A stretch of DNA of 64,000 bases from Bradyrhizobium sp. 199 (GCF_023073355.1 NZ_JADPJI010000004.1:124001-188000); one strand, 5' to 3'. Numbered from the stretch's first letter, positions 7,652 to 16,300 are shown. The notes: generated from the sequence alone by a model not told the origin. A program made the numbers and translations.

Positions 7652-8563
7652 TCATGCGCCAAGGGACCCGCGCGGAGCCAGCACGGTCTCCGATGCGAAC
7701 CAGTTCATGATCCAGCGATACACCCACGGGATCGGGATGATCAGGCTGCACAGGATCGCGGCGACGATGCCGCGCCAGAGGATGCCGAGACCACTGCCCT
7801 TGAAGACGATCTCGCGCCGCGTGCCTTCGATGCTGCGGCAGAACCAGCGCAGCTGTGCCGCCGCGACCCAGGCCCAACCGATGATGGTGATGATGGAAAT
7901 CGCGAACAGCAGATTCCAGCCGATATGGGCCCAGATCGACCCCGTGAAGCTCAAGCCCAGCGGCTGCCCGTTGGAGGCAAGGTTCGCGACCATCCATTTG
8001 ATCAGGAGCCAATAGAGAACGAGCTGCACGATAAAAAGCAGATTGCTCACGATCTGGCTGCCGATGAAGCCGATCGCGATCGCCAGAACGATGAAGCCGA
8101 AAAACCACGGCACCAGCGTCATCGCATTGCCGGTGAAGCTGAGATTGGGGCGTCCGGGGACCTTTACGCAGGACACGATCCATTTCGTGTACCAGACGAA
8201 CAGCCACGGCACCGGGATGACGAAGCACGAGCCGATCAGCAGCACGAGCGTGCGCCAGGTGAACTCGAGGATGCCGAAATCGACGGCCAGTGATCCTCCG
8301 CCGCCGCCACCGCCACCATAACCGCCGGCGCCGCCATAGCCGCTTCCGCCCATCATCGGCGGGCCGCCCGCCGGCATCATCGGCGGCGCGCCGCCGCCCC
8401 CGACCAGGCCGGGGATTTCGGCGGCCTTCTGCCAGCCGGCCATGCCCTCGGTCCACACCAGCGTATCCGGGCGCACGACGCCCTGGGCGACGAGGTCACG
8501 GAATTGCCCCTCCGGAAAGGGCCCCTGCTGCTTGCCCTCGGATGCGTAGAACCAACTCGCCAT
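7652..8563 (-). CDS. GYF-domain (DUF4339) polytopic membrane protein
   Basis: A 303-residue protein. It starts with a GYF_2/DUF4339 module ('ASWFYASEGKQQGPFPEGQFRDLVAQGVVRPDTLVWTEGMAGWQKA', residues 2-50), then a flexible Gly/Pro/Met-rich linker with a glycine run (~55-95), then about six membrane helices resembling DUF898-type proteins. The start at 8563 follows a GAGGGGG site. GYF modules bind proline-rich peptides or act as adaptors; here the ligand and role are unknown. It is convergent with tesB. Confidence 0.85.
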   Translation of the reverse strand: MASWFYASEGKQQGPFPEGQFRDLVAQGVVRPDTLVWTEGMAGWQKAAEIPGLVGGGGAPPMMPAGGPPMMGGSGYGGAGGYGGGGGGGGSLAVDFGILEFTWRTLVLLIGSCFVIPVPWLFVWYTKWIVSCVKVPGRPNLSFTGNAMTLVPWFFGFIVLAIAIGFIGSQIVSNLLFIVQLVLYWLLIKWMVANLASNGQPLGLSFTGSIWAHIGWNLLFAISIITIIGWAWVAAAQLRWFCRSIEGTRREIVFKGSGLGILWRGIVAAILCSLIIPIPWVYRWIMNWFASETVLAPRGSLGA

Positions 8564-8802
8564 GTACCGTCCCCCTCGAACATTACTTATGTACCGGCCC
8601 GGATACTTGGGTTCATCGCATCCATGCCAAAAATGCATTGTGAAGGATGAACGGCTGCCCTGTACAGAGGCGGCCATTCACATGGCCAAACGTTTTTCCG
8701 CTTCAACCTGCAACTTTTTTATGCCATTTGCCCGGAAAGATGCCAGATTGACGCAGCGCCGGGGACATACGGCGCGGCGCATCCCGGGGAATAGGCCTGA
8801 CC

Positions 8803-9141
8803 ATGAAACTCGTCGTCGCGATCATCAAACCCTTCAAGCTCGACGAGGTCCGCCAGGCCCTGACGGCGATCGGCGTCCACGGCATGACTGTGACCGAGGT
8901 GAAGGGTTATGGCCGCCAGAAGGGCCACACCGAGATCTATCGCGGCGCCGAATATGTCGTGAACTTCCTGCCCAAGCTGCGCATCGAGATCGCGGTCGCC
9001 TCGGATATCGCCGACAGGGCCGTAAGTGTGATCACCGCCTCCGCGCGCACCGGGCAGATCGGCGACGGCAAGATCTTCGTCACGCCGATCGACCACGCGC
9101 TGCGCATCCGCACCGGCGAAACCGACAGCGACGCGCTCTAG
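8803..9141 (+). CDS. glnK: PII nitrogen regulatory protein GlnK (first copy)
   Basis: A 112-residue PII protein, full family length. The T-loop is intact with the uridylylation site Tyr51 in 'EIYRGAEY', and the C-terminal signature '[20 protein letters not shown]' is present. PII trimers sense 2-oxoglutarate, ATP/ADP and glutamine and block AmtB channels when nitrogen is plentiful. It is followed after 138 bases by an ammonium transporter gene, the classical glnK-amtB arrangement, and a second such pair lies at 12.4-14.2 kb. Confidence 0.96.
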   Translation: MKLVVAIIKPFKLDEVRQALTAIGVHGMTVTEVKGYGRQKGHTEIYRGAEYVVNFLPKLRIEIAVASDIADRAVSVITASARTGQIGDGKIFVTPIDHALRIRTGETDSDAL

Positions 9142-9148
9142 ATTTTGT

Positions 9149-9200
9149 TGACGCGTTTTCTTGACGCGAGCCGGTATCCACTTCGCTCGGAAACGCTCTG
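9149..9200. repeat. Intergenic repeat, family A copy 2
   Basis: It matches the block at 4903-4953 almost base for base over its first 25 positions, starting GACGCGTTTTCTTGACGCGA. It sits between glnK and amtB of the first module and widens the usual short gap. Confidence 0.7.
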
Positions 9201-9279
9201 ACCAGATAAATTCTTCGTCGATCGCACCGGGCAACGAAGCCATAGCGTGCGACGTCAATTCTATGCTGGGGGAAATGAG

Positions 9280-10578
9280 ATGGCGGGATTGTTGCGCCGC
9301 GCGGCGTGTATCGCTGCGCCGATAGGGTTTGCGTCGATCACATCGTCAGCGCACGCCGCAGGCTCCGAGATCAACTCCGCCGACACCGCATGGATGATCG
9401 TCGCCACCGCGCTGGTGCTGATGATGACGATGCCGGGCCTCGCGCTGTTCTATTCCGGCATGGTGCGCAAGAAGAACGTGCTCGCCACCATGGCGCAGAG
9501 CCTCGCGGCGGTGACGCTGATCTCCATTCTCTGGGTCGCGTTCGGCTATTCGCTCTGCTTCGTCGGCGACGGCCCGTGGATCGGCACGCTCGACCGCTGG
9601 TTTCTCGCCGGCATGACCATGGACAGCGTCAATCCGGCGGCGAAGACCATCCCGGAAGCGCTGTTCATGCTGTACCAGATGACGTTCGCCATCATCACGG
9701 TGGCGCTGGTCGCAGGCGCCGTCGCCGACCGGATGCGGTTCTCCGCCTATCTCCTGTTCTCCGTCGCCTGGTTCATCTTCGTCTACATTCCGCTGGCGCA
9801 TTGGGTCTGGGGCGGCGGCTTCCTCGCCAGCATGGGCGTGCTGGATTTCGCCGGCGGCCTCGTGGTGCATCTGTCGGCCGGCAGCGCCGGCCTCGTTGCC
9901 GCGAAGGTGATGGGGCGCCGTCACGGCTACGGCAGCGAAAATCTCTCGCCGTTCGATCTGTCGCTCGCGGTGATGGGCACCGGCCTGTTGTGGGTCGGCT
10001 GGTTCGGCTTCAACGGCGGCTCGGCGGGCGCCGCCAATTCACGCGCGGTATTGGCGATCATCGCCACCCATCTTGCCGCCTGCGCCGGCGCCTTGACCTG
10101 GGGCGCGATCGAATGGTCGACGCGGCGCAAGCCCTCCGTGCTCGGCATGATCTCCGGCGCGGTGGCCGGTCTCGGCACCATCACGCCGGCCTCCGGATTC
10201 GTGGCGCCCTGGCACGGCATCGTCATCGGCATCATCGCCGGTGCTGTCTGCTATTGGGCCTGCACCTGGCTGAAGCACCGCTTCAACTATGACGATTCGC
10301 TCGACGTGTTCGGCGTCCACGGCATCGGCGGCCTGACCGGGACCCTGCTCGCCGGCGTGTTCGCAACCAGCGCCATCGGCGGCACCGCCGGCCTGTTCGA
10401 GGGCCATCCGCAGCAGTTGCTGATCCAGTTCTATGGCGTCGCCGTCACCTTCGTCTGGTCGGCGGGCGTGAGCTTCGTCCTGCTCAAGCTGGTCGGGCTG
10501 TTCGTGCCCTTGCGCGTATCCCGCGAGCACGAGCTCGAGGGGCTCGATATTTCGCAACACGGCGAAGCCTTGCAATAA
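9280..10578 (+). CDS. amtB: Ammonium transporter (first copy)
   Basis: A 432-residue Amt/Rh channel with a cleavable signal sequence ('CIAAPIGFASITSSAHAAGSE') and eleven expected helices. The twin histidines of the pore occur in 'GGLVVHLSAGSAG' and 'FGVHGIGG', and the family motif 'WVGWFGFNGGS' is present. It is shorter than the second copy because it lacks a charged insertion before the first pore histidine. The ATG at 9280 follows a GGGGGAAA site and is preferred to a GTG at 9247. It imports ammonium, gated by the neighbouring GlnK. Confidence 0.95.
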   Translation: MAGLLRRAACIAAPIGFASITSSAHAAGSEINSADTAWMIVATALVLMMTMPGLALFYSGMVRKKNVLATMAQSLAAVTLISILWVAFGYSLCFVGDGPWIGTLDRWFLAGMTMDSVNPAAKTIPEALFMLYQMTFAIITVALVAGAVADRMRFSAYLLFSVAWFIFVYIPLAHWVWGGGFLASMGVLDFAGGLVVHLSAGSAGLVAAKVMGRRHGYGSENLSPFDLSLAVMGTGLLWVGWFGFNGGSAGAANSRAVLAIIATHLAACAGALTWGAIEWSTRRKPSVLGMISGAVAGLGTITPASGFVAPWHGIVIGIIAGAVCYWACTWLKHRFNYDDSLDVFGVHGIGGLTGTLLAGVFATSAIGGTAGLFEGHPQQLLIQFYGVAVTFVWSAGVSFVLLKLVGLFVPLRVSREHELEGLDISQHGEALQ

Positions 10579-10603
10579 GAGCCGGGCAGCAGGGGCTTGC
10601 GCA

Positions 10604-10627
10604 ACACATAAGTGTATGCTTATGTGT
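10604..10627. promoter_or_regulatory. Palindromic operator candidate for the ArsR-type gene
   Basis: ACACATAAG and CTTATGTGT are perfect 9-base arms around a 6-base spacer, ending 4 bases before the ATG at 10632. ArsR-family repressors typically bind imperfect palindromes of this size over their own promoters. Confidence 0.7.
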
Positions 10628-10631
10628 CGCC

Positions 10632-10946
10632 ATGATCGAAGCCCACATCTTCAAGGCGCTGGCCGACCCGACCCGTCGAAAGGTCTTTGAGAAGCTCGCT
10701 GGCGGCAGCCTGAATGCCAGCGCGTTGCGCGACGGGTTGGAGATCAGCCAGCCGGCGATGTCGCAGCATCTTTCGGTGCTGCGCGCAGCAGGCCTCGTGC
10801 GCGAGCAGCGGCAAGGCCGCTTTGTGAACTACGAAGTCGATCCGGACGGAATCGCCGCCATCGGAACCTGGCTTGCGCGCTACCGCGCCTACTGGCCGAA
10901 GCGCATGGAAGCCCTCGCTGACCTCCTGAAGGACATGGATCAATAA
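10632..10946 (+). CDS. ArsR-family transcriptional regulator
   Basis: A 104-residue winged-helix protein. It has the ArsR/SmtB core 'FKALADPTRRKVFEKLAGG' and recognition helix 'ISQPAMSQHLSVLRAAGLVREQRQGRFVNYEVD'. No metal-binding cysteine box is visible, so it belongs to the group paired with SRPBCC proteins rather than to the metal sensors. The following gene at 10990 encodes such a protein. A perfect palindrome immediately upstream suggests autoregulation. Confidence 0.93.
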   Translation: MIEAHIFKALADPTRRKVFEKLAGGSLNASALRDGLEISQPAMSQHLSVLRAAGLVREQRQGRFVNYEVDPDGIAAIGTWLARYRAYWPKRMEALADLLKDMDQ

Positions 10947-10993
10947 AACCTGGATCAATAAAGACCTGGATCAATAAGGACAGGGATCAATGA
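10930..10993 (+). repeat. Four-unit tandem repeat linking the arsR-type stop to the next start codon
   Basis: The decamer GGATCAATAA occurs at 10937, 10952 and 10968, and a variant GGATCAATGA at 10984, giving periods of 15, 16 and 16 bases. The first unit holds the TAA stop of the ArsR-type gene and the last holds the ATG of the SRPBCC gene. The AAGGA before the last unit serves as its ribosome site. Confidence 0.85.
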
Positions 10994-11346
10994 GCGACGC
11001 CGTGACGCCTGATCGCCCCGATGCGAAGCTGGTGCTCGAATTCGATTTCGACGCACCGCCGGCAAAAGTCTGGCGCGCCGTGACGATTCCTGAATTGCGC
11101 GAGCGCTGGCTGCCGGATTGCGACCTTGCGGGCGCCGAGCCTGAAACATCGATCCCAGGCGAAGAGGTGCGTTACCGGCTTCGCGATTCCGAACCGCCCT
11201 ATCGCGAGAGCCATGTCATCTTCCGGATCGAGCCGAATGAGGACGGCGGCACGCGTTTTCGCATCATCCAGCAAGCCTGCGACGATGATGCGAAGCTGCC
11301 GCAGCCGGCCAACAGCAATTGCTGCCTGATGCGCCTCGCCGCCTAA
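10990..11346 (+). CDS. SRPBCC / AHSA1-like protein
   Basis: A 118-residue protein with the START/Bet v1-like opening 'LVLEFDFDAPPAKVWRAVTIPELRERWLPD' and the strand pattern 'RYRLRDSEPPYRESHVIFRIEP...GGTRFRIIQQ'. The family binds hydrophobic ligands or assists Hsp90-like chaperones. It is shorter than the usual 140-160 residues, ending with 'NCCLMRLAA'. It is translationally close to the ArsR-type gene, a common two-gene module. Confidence 0.85.
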   Translation: MSDAVTPDRPDAKLVLEFDFDAPPAKVWRAVTIPELRERWLPDCDLAGAEPETSIPGEEVRYRLRDSEPPYRESHVIFRIEPNEDGGTRFRIIQQACDDDAKLPQPANSNCCLMRLAA

Positions 11347-11388
11347 CACCGACAAGACTTTCATCATCTGCAAACATGGAGGTCGCCG

Positions 11389-11991
11389 ATGCGCGACATG
11401 CTTCAGCTCGTCCCTATGGTCGTCGAACAATCTGCCCGTGGCGAGCGGTCGTTCGACATTTACTCGCGGCTCCTGCGCGAGCGCATCATCTTCCTCAACG
11501 GCGAGGTCAACGACGCGATGTCCGGATTGGTCTGCGCGCAACTGCTGTTCCTGGAAGCGGAGAATCCGAACAGGCCGATCAATCTCTACATCAACTCCTA
11601 TGGCGGCGTGGTCACCTCTGGCCTTGCGATGTACGACACCATGCAGTTCATCAAGGCGCCCGTTCATACGCTATGCATGGGCACCGCGCGCTCCATGGGT
11701 TCGTTCCTGCTGATGGCCGGCGAACCCGGCCACCGCGCGGCGCTGCCAAATACGAGCCTTCACGTGCATCAGCCGCTCGGCGGCTTTCAGGGCCAGGCCT
11801 CCGACATCCTCATCCATGCCAACGAGATGCAGGAAACCAAGCGGCGCATTACCCGGCTCTACGCGCAACATTGCGGGCGCTCCGAGGCGGAGGTGGAACG
11901 GACCCTGGACCGCGACCACTTCATGACTGCGCAGCAGGGGGTCGAATGGGGATTGATCGACAGGGTCTTCGCAGGGCGCGACGCGGCCTGA
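11389..11991 (+). CDS. clpP: ClpP-family protease subunit, without neighbouring ATPase
   Basis: A 200-residue serine peptidase. The triad is visible: Ser102 in '[12 protein letters not shown]', His127 in '[10 protein letters not shown]' and Asp176 in '[11 protein letters not shown]'. The serine segment reads TARSMG where the housekeeping enzyme usually reads QAASMG, which points to an accessory paralogue. The main copy normally sits beside clpX; no clpX, tig or lon is in this window. ClpP chambers degrade proteins delivered by ClpA/ClpX in the cytoplasm. The start at 11389 follows a GGAGG site. Confidence 0.93.
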   Translation: MRDMLQLVPMVVEQSARGERSFDIYSRLLRERIIFLNGEVNDAMSGLVCAQLLFLEAENPNRPINLYINSYGGVVTSGLAMYDTMQFIKAPVHTLCMGTARSMGSFLLMAGEPGHRAALPNTSLHVHQPLGGFQGQASDILIHANEMQETKRRITRLYAQHCGRSEAEVERTLDRDHFMTAQQGVEWGLIDRVFAGRDAA

Positions 11992-12408
11992 TGGCCTTCA
12001 GCCGTCCGGCCGGGCCTCGCCCCGCTCAAGCTGGGCCCCGGCCGGCGCGCATCTCGTGAGCACAAGCGCGACGGATCCGCTCTTTCGCGGCTTGGCGGCG
12101 CTCTTTCCCTAATAAGATACCTTTCGCCTGCCCGACGTATGAGCAACATTGTGTCGGCAGCCTGTCGTGCTCGCGTTTTAAGCAGGCATGACCACGTTTT
12201 GGGCGCGACGGAATAGCGCACCGCACCGCAATAGGCGCCCGGCGCGAAAACCCCCGTCTTCATAGTCCGTTAGGCAACGCGCCCGATCTGGCACGGCATT
12301 TGATTCTAGGGGTCCTGGCTGTGCCCGCGTAGTGAACTTTCTCCCTCGTGGCGAACCAGTCGAGAACGCCCGGCCATGTCCGGACCGGGCCAAGCGGGGA
12401 TAGGACCC
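11992..12408. other. Intergenic region with hairpin and promoter of the second glnK
   Basis: No gene is seen in this 417-base stretch. Shortly after the clpP stop, CCGGCCGGG and CCCCGGCCGG (about 12006-12045) can pair as a strong GC hairpin without a T-run, so it is at best a weak terminator. The downstream half holds the sigma-54-like element at 12289 and the leader of the second glnK. Confidence 0.6.
12289..12304 (+). promoter_or_regulatory. Candidate sigma-54 promoter of glnK2-amtB2
   Basis: TGGCACG-GCAT-TTGAT compares with the consensus TGGCACG-N4-TTGCA. The -24 half is perfect; the -12 half carries GA in place of the normally essential GC. It is 105 bases upstream of a glnK, a gene usually under NtrC/sigma-54 control. 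The -12 mismatch keeps this tentative. Confidence 0.5.
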
Positions 12409-12747
12409 ATGAAAATTGTTATGGCGATTATCAAGCCATTCAAACTGGAAGAAGTCCGTGACGCCCTGACCGCCATCGGCGTTCACGGTCTCACGGTGAC
12501 GGAAGTCAAGGGATATGGCCGCCAGAAGGGCCACACGGAGATCTACCGCGGCGCCGAATATGCTGTGAGCTTCCTGCCCAAGATCAAGATCGAGGTCGCT
12601 GTCGCCTCCGACCAGGTCGACAAGGCCATCGACGCCATCACGACTGCCGCCAAGACCGGACAGATCGGCGACGGCAAGATCTTCGTCATCAACCTCGACC
12701 ACGCGGTGCGCATCCGCACCGGCGAGGCCGATGCCGCGGCCCTCTGA
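12409..12747 (+). CDS. glnK: PII nitrogen regulatory protein GlnK (second copy)
   Basis: A 112-residue PII protein, very similar to the copy at 8803, with Tyr51 in 'EIYRGAEY' and 'GDGKIFVINLDHAVRIRTGE' near the end. The start at 12409 is set by alignment with the first copy and an AGGA site. It is followed after 37 bases by amtB, so the two are almost certainly one operon. It senses nitrogen status and plugs the AmtB2 channel. Confidence 0.96.
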   Translation: MKIVMAIIKPFKLEEVRDALTAIGVHGLTVTEVKGYGRQKGHTEIYRGAEYAVSFLPKIKIEVAVASDQVDKAIDAITTAAKTGQIGDGKIFVINLDHAVRIRTGEADAAAL

Positions 12748-12784
12748 TTTCGCGCTCAACCTTATCCAATCAGGAGTGAATAAT

Positions 12785-14233
12785 ATGACGTTCAAGCGTC
12801 CCTATGGCGCGGGATTGGCGGCTCTCGCAGTCGGCCTGTTCGCTGCGACCGCAGCCTGCGCCGAGCCAACGGTCAACAAGGGAGACAACGCCTGGATGCT
12901 GACATCGACAGTGCTGGTGCTGTTGATGACGATCCCGGGCCTCGCGCTGTTCTACGGCGGTCTCGTCCGTTCCAAGAACATGCTCTCCGTCCTGATGCAG
13001 GTGTTCTACACCGTCTGCGTCGTCACCGTGATCTGGGCCGTGTACGGCTACAGCCTCACCTTCACCGGCGGCTCCGACTTCATCGGCGGCTTCTCCAAGG
13101 CCTTCATGATGGGCGTCACCACCGATACCAAGGCCGCGACCTTCTCGGTCGACTCCAACATCTCGGAGCTCATCTATGTCTGCTTCCAGATGACCTTCGC
13201 GGCGATCACGCCCGCGCTCATCGTCGGCGCCTTTGCCGAACGCATGAAGTTCGCGGCGATCGCGCTGTTCGTCCCGCTCTGGGTCACGCTGATCTATTTC
13301 CCGATCGCGCACATGGTCTGGTACTGGCAGGGTCCGGACCTGATCCAGGACGCAGCCAAGGCGATTGCTGCTGCCACTGACGCGGCGGCGAAGACCGCGG
13401 CCGAGGCGAAGCTCGCCGAGATCAAGGCCGACGCCGGCTGGATCTTCAAGAAGGACGCGATCGACTTCGCTGGCGGCACCGTCGTGCACATCAACGCCGG
13501 CATCGCTGGCCTCGTCGGCGCTCTCCTGATCGGCAAGCGCGTCGGTTACGGCAAGGAGCTGATGGCTCCGCACTCGCTGACCCTGTCGATGATCGGCGCC
13601 TCGCTGCTCTGGGTCGGCTGGTTCGGCTTCAACGCCGGCTCCAATCTGGAAGCCAATGGCGGCGCCGCGCTTGCCATGACCAACTCCTTCGTCGCCACCG
13701 CAGCCGCTGCGCTGTCCTGGATGTTCGCGGAGTGGATCATCAAGGGCCATCCGTCCGTGCTCGGCGTCATCTCCGGCGCTGTCGCGGGCCTCGTGGCCGT
13801 CACCCCTGCGGCCGGCTACTCCGGCGTGATGGGCGCGATCGTCCTCGGCCTGGTCGTCGGCGTGGTCTGCCTGTTCTTCTGCACCGTCGTGAAGAACGCG
13901 CTGGGCTACGACGACAGCCTCGATGTGTTCGGCGTGCACTGCATCGGCGGCATCGTCGGCGCTCTCGGCACCGGCATCCTCGTCAACCCGGCTCTGGGTG
14001 GCACCGGCGTCATGGACTACGCCGCGATCCCGCCGAAGCCCGGCGACTACGACTTCGCGGCTCAGATGATCGCTCAACTCTGGGGCGTCTGCACCACGCT
14101 GGTGTGGTCGGGCGTCGGCTCGGCGATCCTCTACAAGGTCGTCGACGTGATCGTTGGTCTGCGCACCAATGTCGAGAGCGAGCGTGAAGGCCTCGACATC
14201 ACCGAGCACACCGAGCGCGCCTACAACATGTAA
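12785..14233 (+). CDS. amtB: Ammonium transporter (second copy)
   Basis: A 482-residue Amt channel with a signal sequence ending near 'AATAACAEP'. Pore histidines lie in 'GGTVVHINAGIAG' and 'FGVHCIGG', and 'WVGWFGFNAGS' is present. Relative to the first copy it has an Ala/Lys-rich insertion ('DAAKAIAAATDAAAKTAAE' and following) before the first pore histidine, and a longer loop near the C-terminus. The ATG at 12785 follows an AGGAG site. It is followed by a strong terminator. Confidence 0.96.
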   Translation: MTFKRPYGAGLAALAVGLFAATAACAEPTVNKGDNAWMLTSTVLVLLMTIPGLALFYGGLVRSKNMLSVLMQVFYTVCVVTVIWAVYGYSLTFTGGSDFIGGFSKAFMMGVTTDTKAATFSVDSNISELIYVCFQMTFAAITPALIVGAFAERMKFAAIALFVPLWVTLIYFPIAHMVWYWQGPDLIQDAAKAIAAATDAAAKTAAEAKLAEIKADAGWIFKKDAIDFAGGTVVHINAGIAGLVGALLIGKRVGYGKELMAPHSLTLSMIGASLLWVGWFGFNAGSNLEANGGAALAMTNSFVATAAAALSWMFAEWIIKGHPSVLGVISGAVAGLVAVTPAAGYSGVMGAIVLGLVVGVVCLFFCTVVKNALGYDDSLDVFGVHCIGGIVGALGTGILVNPALGGTGVMDYAAIPPKPGDYDFAAQMIAQLWGVCTTLVWSGVGSAILYKVVDVIVGLRTNVESEREGLDITEHTERAYNM

Positions 14234-14316
14234 GTCTCCTCCCGGGGCGCGGTCTCCCCGGAGATCGCGCCCAGAACTACGGTTCGGCACATACCCGGCA
14301 ATGCCCTGACCGTTGA

Positions 14317-14352
14317 GGGGCTTCAGCGCAAGCTGGAGCCCCTTTCTTTTTT
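14317..14352 (+). terminator. Rho-independent terminator of glnK2-amtB2
   Basis: GGGGCTTCAGC and GCTGGAGCCCC form an 11-base stem with one G-T pair and a GCAA loop, followed directly by TTTCTTTTTT. Confidence 0.92.
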
Positions 14353-14449
14353 GCGGGACGCTCTTTTTGATGTCGCACCGAAGAAAAGGATTGCCATTCC
14401 ACGTCGCCGGCGCAGAAATATCGACAAGAAACATGATCGGGAGGTCGTC

Positions 14450-14854
14450 ATGCGTTTGGAAGGTGGGTGTTATTGCGGCGAAGTGCGTTACAAAGCCGAG
14501 GGCGATCCGATGATGCAGGCCCAGTGTCATTGCCGCGAGTGCCAGTACATCTCCGGCGGCGCGCCCAATACCTTCATCGCGATGCCGGCGGCCGGCTTCA
14601 ATTACACCAAGGGGCAACCCAAGCAGTTCACGCGCAAGGATCTCGAACGCGCCGTCACACGCGAATTCTGCGCCGAGTGCGGCACCCATCTGGTGACCAA
14701 GGCTCCGGGACTGCCGGCGGCGATCCTGAAAGTCGGCACGCTGGACGACCCAAAACAGTTCCATCCGCAGATGGCGATCTACACTTGCGACGTCCAGGAA
14801 TTTCACACGATCCCGGCGGGCATGAAGACATTCGAGAAGCTGCCGGGGCGCTAG
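14450..14854 (+). CDS. GFA-family (glutathione-dependent formaldehyde-activating-like) zinc protein
   Basis: A 134-residue CENP-V/GFA domain protein with the complete cysteine set: 'GGCYCGEVRY', 'AQCHCRECQYISGG' and 'EFCAECGTHL'. These bind zinc in the Gfa fold. Members of the family bind glutathione adducts, but most have no assigned substrate. The start at 14450 has a GGGAGG site. It stands alone downstream of the amtB terminator. Confidence 0.9.
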   Translation: MRLEGGCYCGEVRYKAEGDPMMQAQCHCRECQYISGGAPNTFIAMPAAGFNYTKGQPKQFTRKDLERAVTREFCAECGTHLVTKAPGLPAAILKVGTLDDPKQFHPQMAIYTCDVQEFHTIPAGMKTFEKLPGR

Positions 14855-15077
14855 GCGCGCGCCCCTTCGAAACTCGTCATGCCCGGCTTGTCCCAGCTAT
14901 GATGGGGGCCAGACCTGCACGCATCCCGTTGTTATCCGGCCTCAATATTCCTGCTCTGGACGGAGGCGGCGGTCGATGGTTAATCGCGTCTTAACCTCGC
15001 CCTATCTATGGTGAACTGAACCGCTTCCCGCCGGCGCTCCCATGCGACCGGCAGTTCCAAGAGTGCTGGCGCCCAGA

Positions 15078-16292
15078 ATGGCTATGACCGCTTCATCCCG
15101 CGCGCCGCAGGCCGGTGGAAGCTCCGATTCCGAACGCTCGCCCTTCGTACGGCTGAACGAGTTGCTGGCGCCGCATCAGCCCGGCAAGCCCTTGATTTCG
15201 CTCGCCGTCGGCGAGCCCCAGCATCCCGTGCCTGATTTCGTCGGCCCGGTGCTGGCCAAGCACATCGCCGATTTCGGCCGCTATCCGATGAACCAGGGGA
15301 CCGAGCCGTTCCGTCAGGCAGCGAGCACCTGGCTGTCGTCACGATTCAAGCTGCCGCGGCCGCTCGACCCGAAAAGCGAGATTCTCGTCCTCAATGGCAG
15401 CCGCGAGGGGCTGTTCCTCGCCGCGATCGCAGCAAAGCGCTATGTCGGCCCGCGTCCCGGCAAGCCCGCGATCCTGATGCCGAACCCGTTCTATCCGGTC
15501 TATGGCGCTGGCGCTCTCGCTGCGGCCTGCGAGCCGGTCCATCTGCCGACCACCGTCGAAAACGGCTTTCTGCCTGATCTCGACGCCATCGACGAGGCGA
15601 CGCTGGCGCGCACCGTGGCGTTCTATCTGGCCTCGCCTGCCAATCCGCAGGGCTCGGTCGCCTCGCACGATTACTTCACGCGCCTGAAGGGCCTCGCCGA
15701 TCGCTACGGCTTCATGATCCTCAGCGACGAGTGCTATTCGGAGATCTACACCCGCGAAGCTCCAGGCAGCGCGCTCGAATGCGCGGGCGCGAATTTCACC
15801 CGTGTGGCCGCGTTCCAGTCGCTGTCGAAGCGCTCGAACCTGCCGGGCCTGCGCGTCGGGTTCGCCGCGGGCGACAAGACATTCATCGGGATGTTCCTGG
15901 AGCTGCGCAACATCGCTGCTCCCCAGGTGCCGGTGCCGCTCCAGCACGTCGCGACCTTTGCCTATGGCGACGAAGCGCATGTCGAGGAGAACCGCAGGCT
16001 TTACCGGATCAAGTTCGATCTCGCCGACCAGATCATCGGCAATCGCTACGGCTATCGCCGGCCCGACGCCGGCTTCTGCGTCTGGCTCAACACGTCCGCG
16101 CTCGGCGACGATGTGTCGGTGTGTCTGAAACTGTTCACGGAAGCAGGCGTGCGCGTGGTGCCCGGCAGCTTTTTGGCGCGGCAGCAGCCTGACGGATTCA
16201 ATCCCGGCGCGGGCTACATTCGCCTCGCGCTGGTGCAGGATGGCGAGACCACGGCGCAGGCGCTGCACCGCCTGGTCGAGACTCTGGGTTAG
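15078..16292 (+). CDS. dapC: PLP-dependent aminotransferase, succinyldiaminopimelate aminotransferase-like
   Basis: A fold-type I aminotransferase of 404 residues. It has '[15 protein letters not shown]' at the N-terminus, '[12 protein letters not shown]', '[21 protein letters not shown]', and the PLP lysine in '[21 protein letters not shown]' (~251). The '[10 protein letters not shown]' and 'DECYSEIY' stretches are typical of the DapC branch, which makes N-succinyl-L,L-diaminopimelate for lysine and cell-wall synthesis. The exact substrate is inferred. ATG codons at 15042, 15078 and 15084 are all possible starts. The gene lies 8 bases before ftsK. Confidence 0.82.
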   Translation: MAMTASSRAPQAGGSSDSERSPFVRLNELLAPHQPGKPLISLAVGEPQHPVPDFVGPVLAKHIADFGRYPMNQGTEPFRQAASTWLSSRFKLPRPLDPKSEILVLNGSREGLFLAAIAAKRYVGPRPGKPAILMPNPFYPVYGAGALAAACEPVHLPTTVENGFLPDLDAIDEATLARTVAFYLASPANPQGSVASHDYFTRLKGLADRYGFMILSDECYSEIYTREAPGSALECAGANFTRVAAFQSLSKRSNLPGLRVGFAAGDKTFIGMFLELRNIAAPQVPVPLQHVATFAYGDEAHVEENRRLYRIKFDLADQIIGNRYGYRRPDAGFCVWLNTSALGDDVSVCLKLFTEAGVRVVPGSFLARQQPDGFNPGAGYIRLALVQDGETTAQALHRLVETLG

Positions 16293-16300
16293 GCGGGCCC

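Noticed and set aside
8600-8802. Sigma-54 promoter for the first glnK
   Set aside because: I searched for TGGC-N7-9-TTGC-like spacing and found only poor matches, such as TGGCCAAACG followed by T-rich sequence.
12026-12263. Short frames in the gap before the second glnK
   Set aside because: They lack ribosome sites and recognisable motifs, and they overlap one another in different frames.
12770-14806. 678-codon open frame on the minus strand
   Set aside because: It is antisense to amtB2 and the GFA gene. Long antisense frames are expected in GC-rich DNA; composition is Asp/Arg/His-rich.
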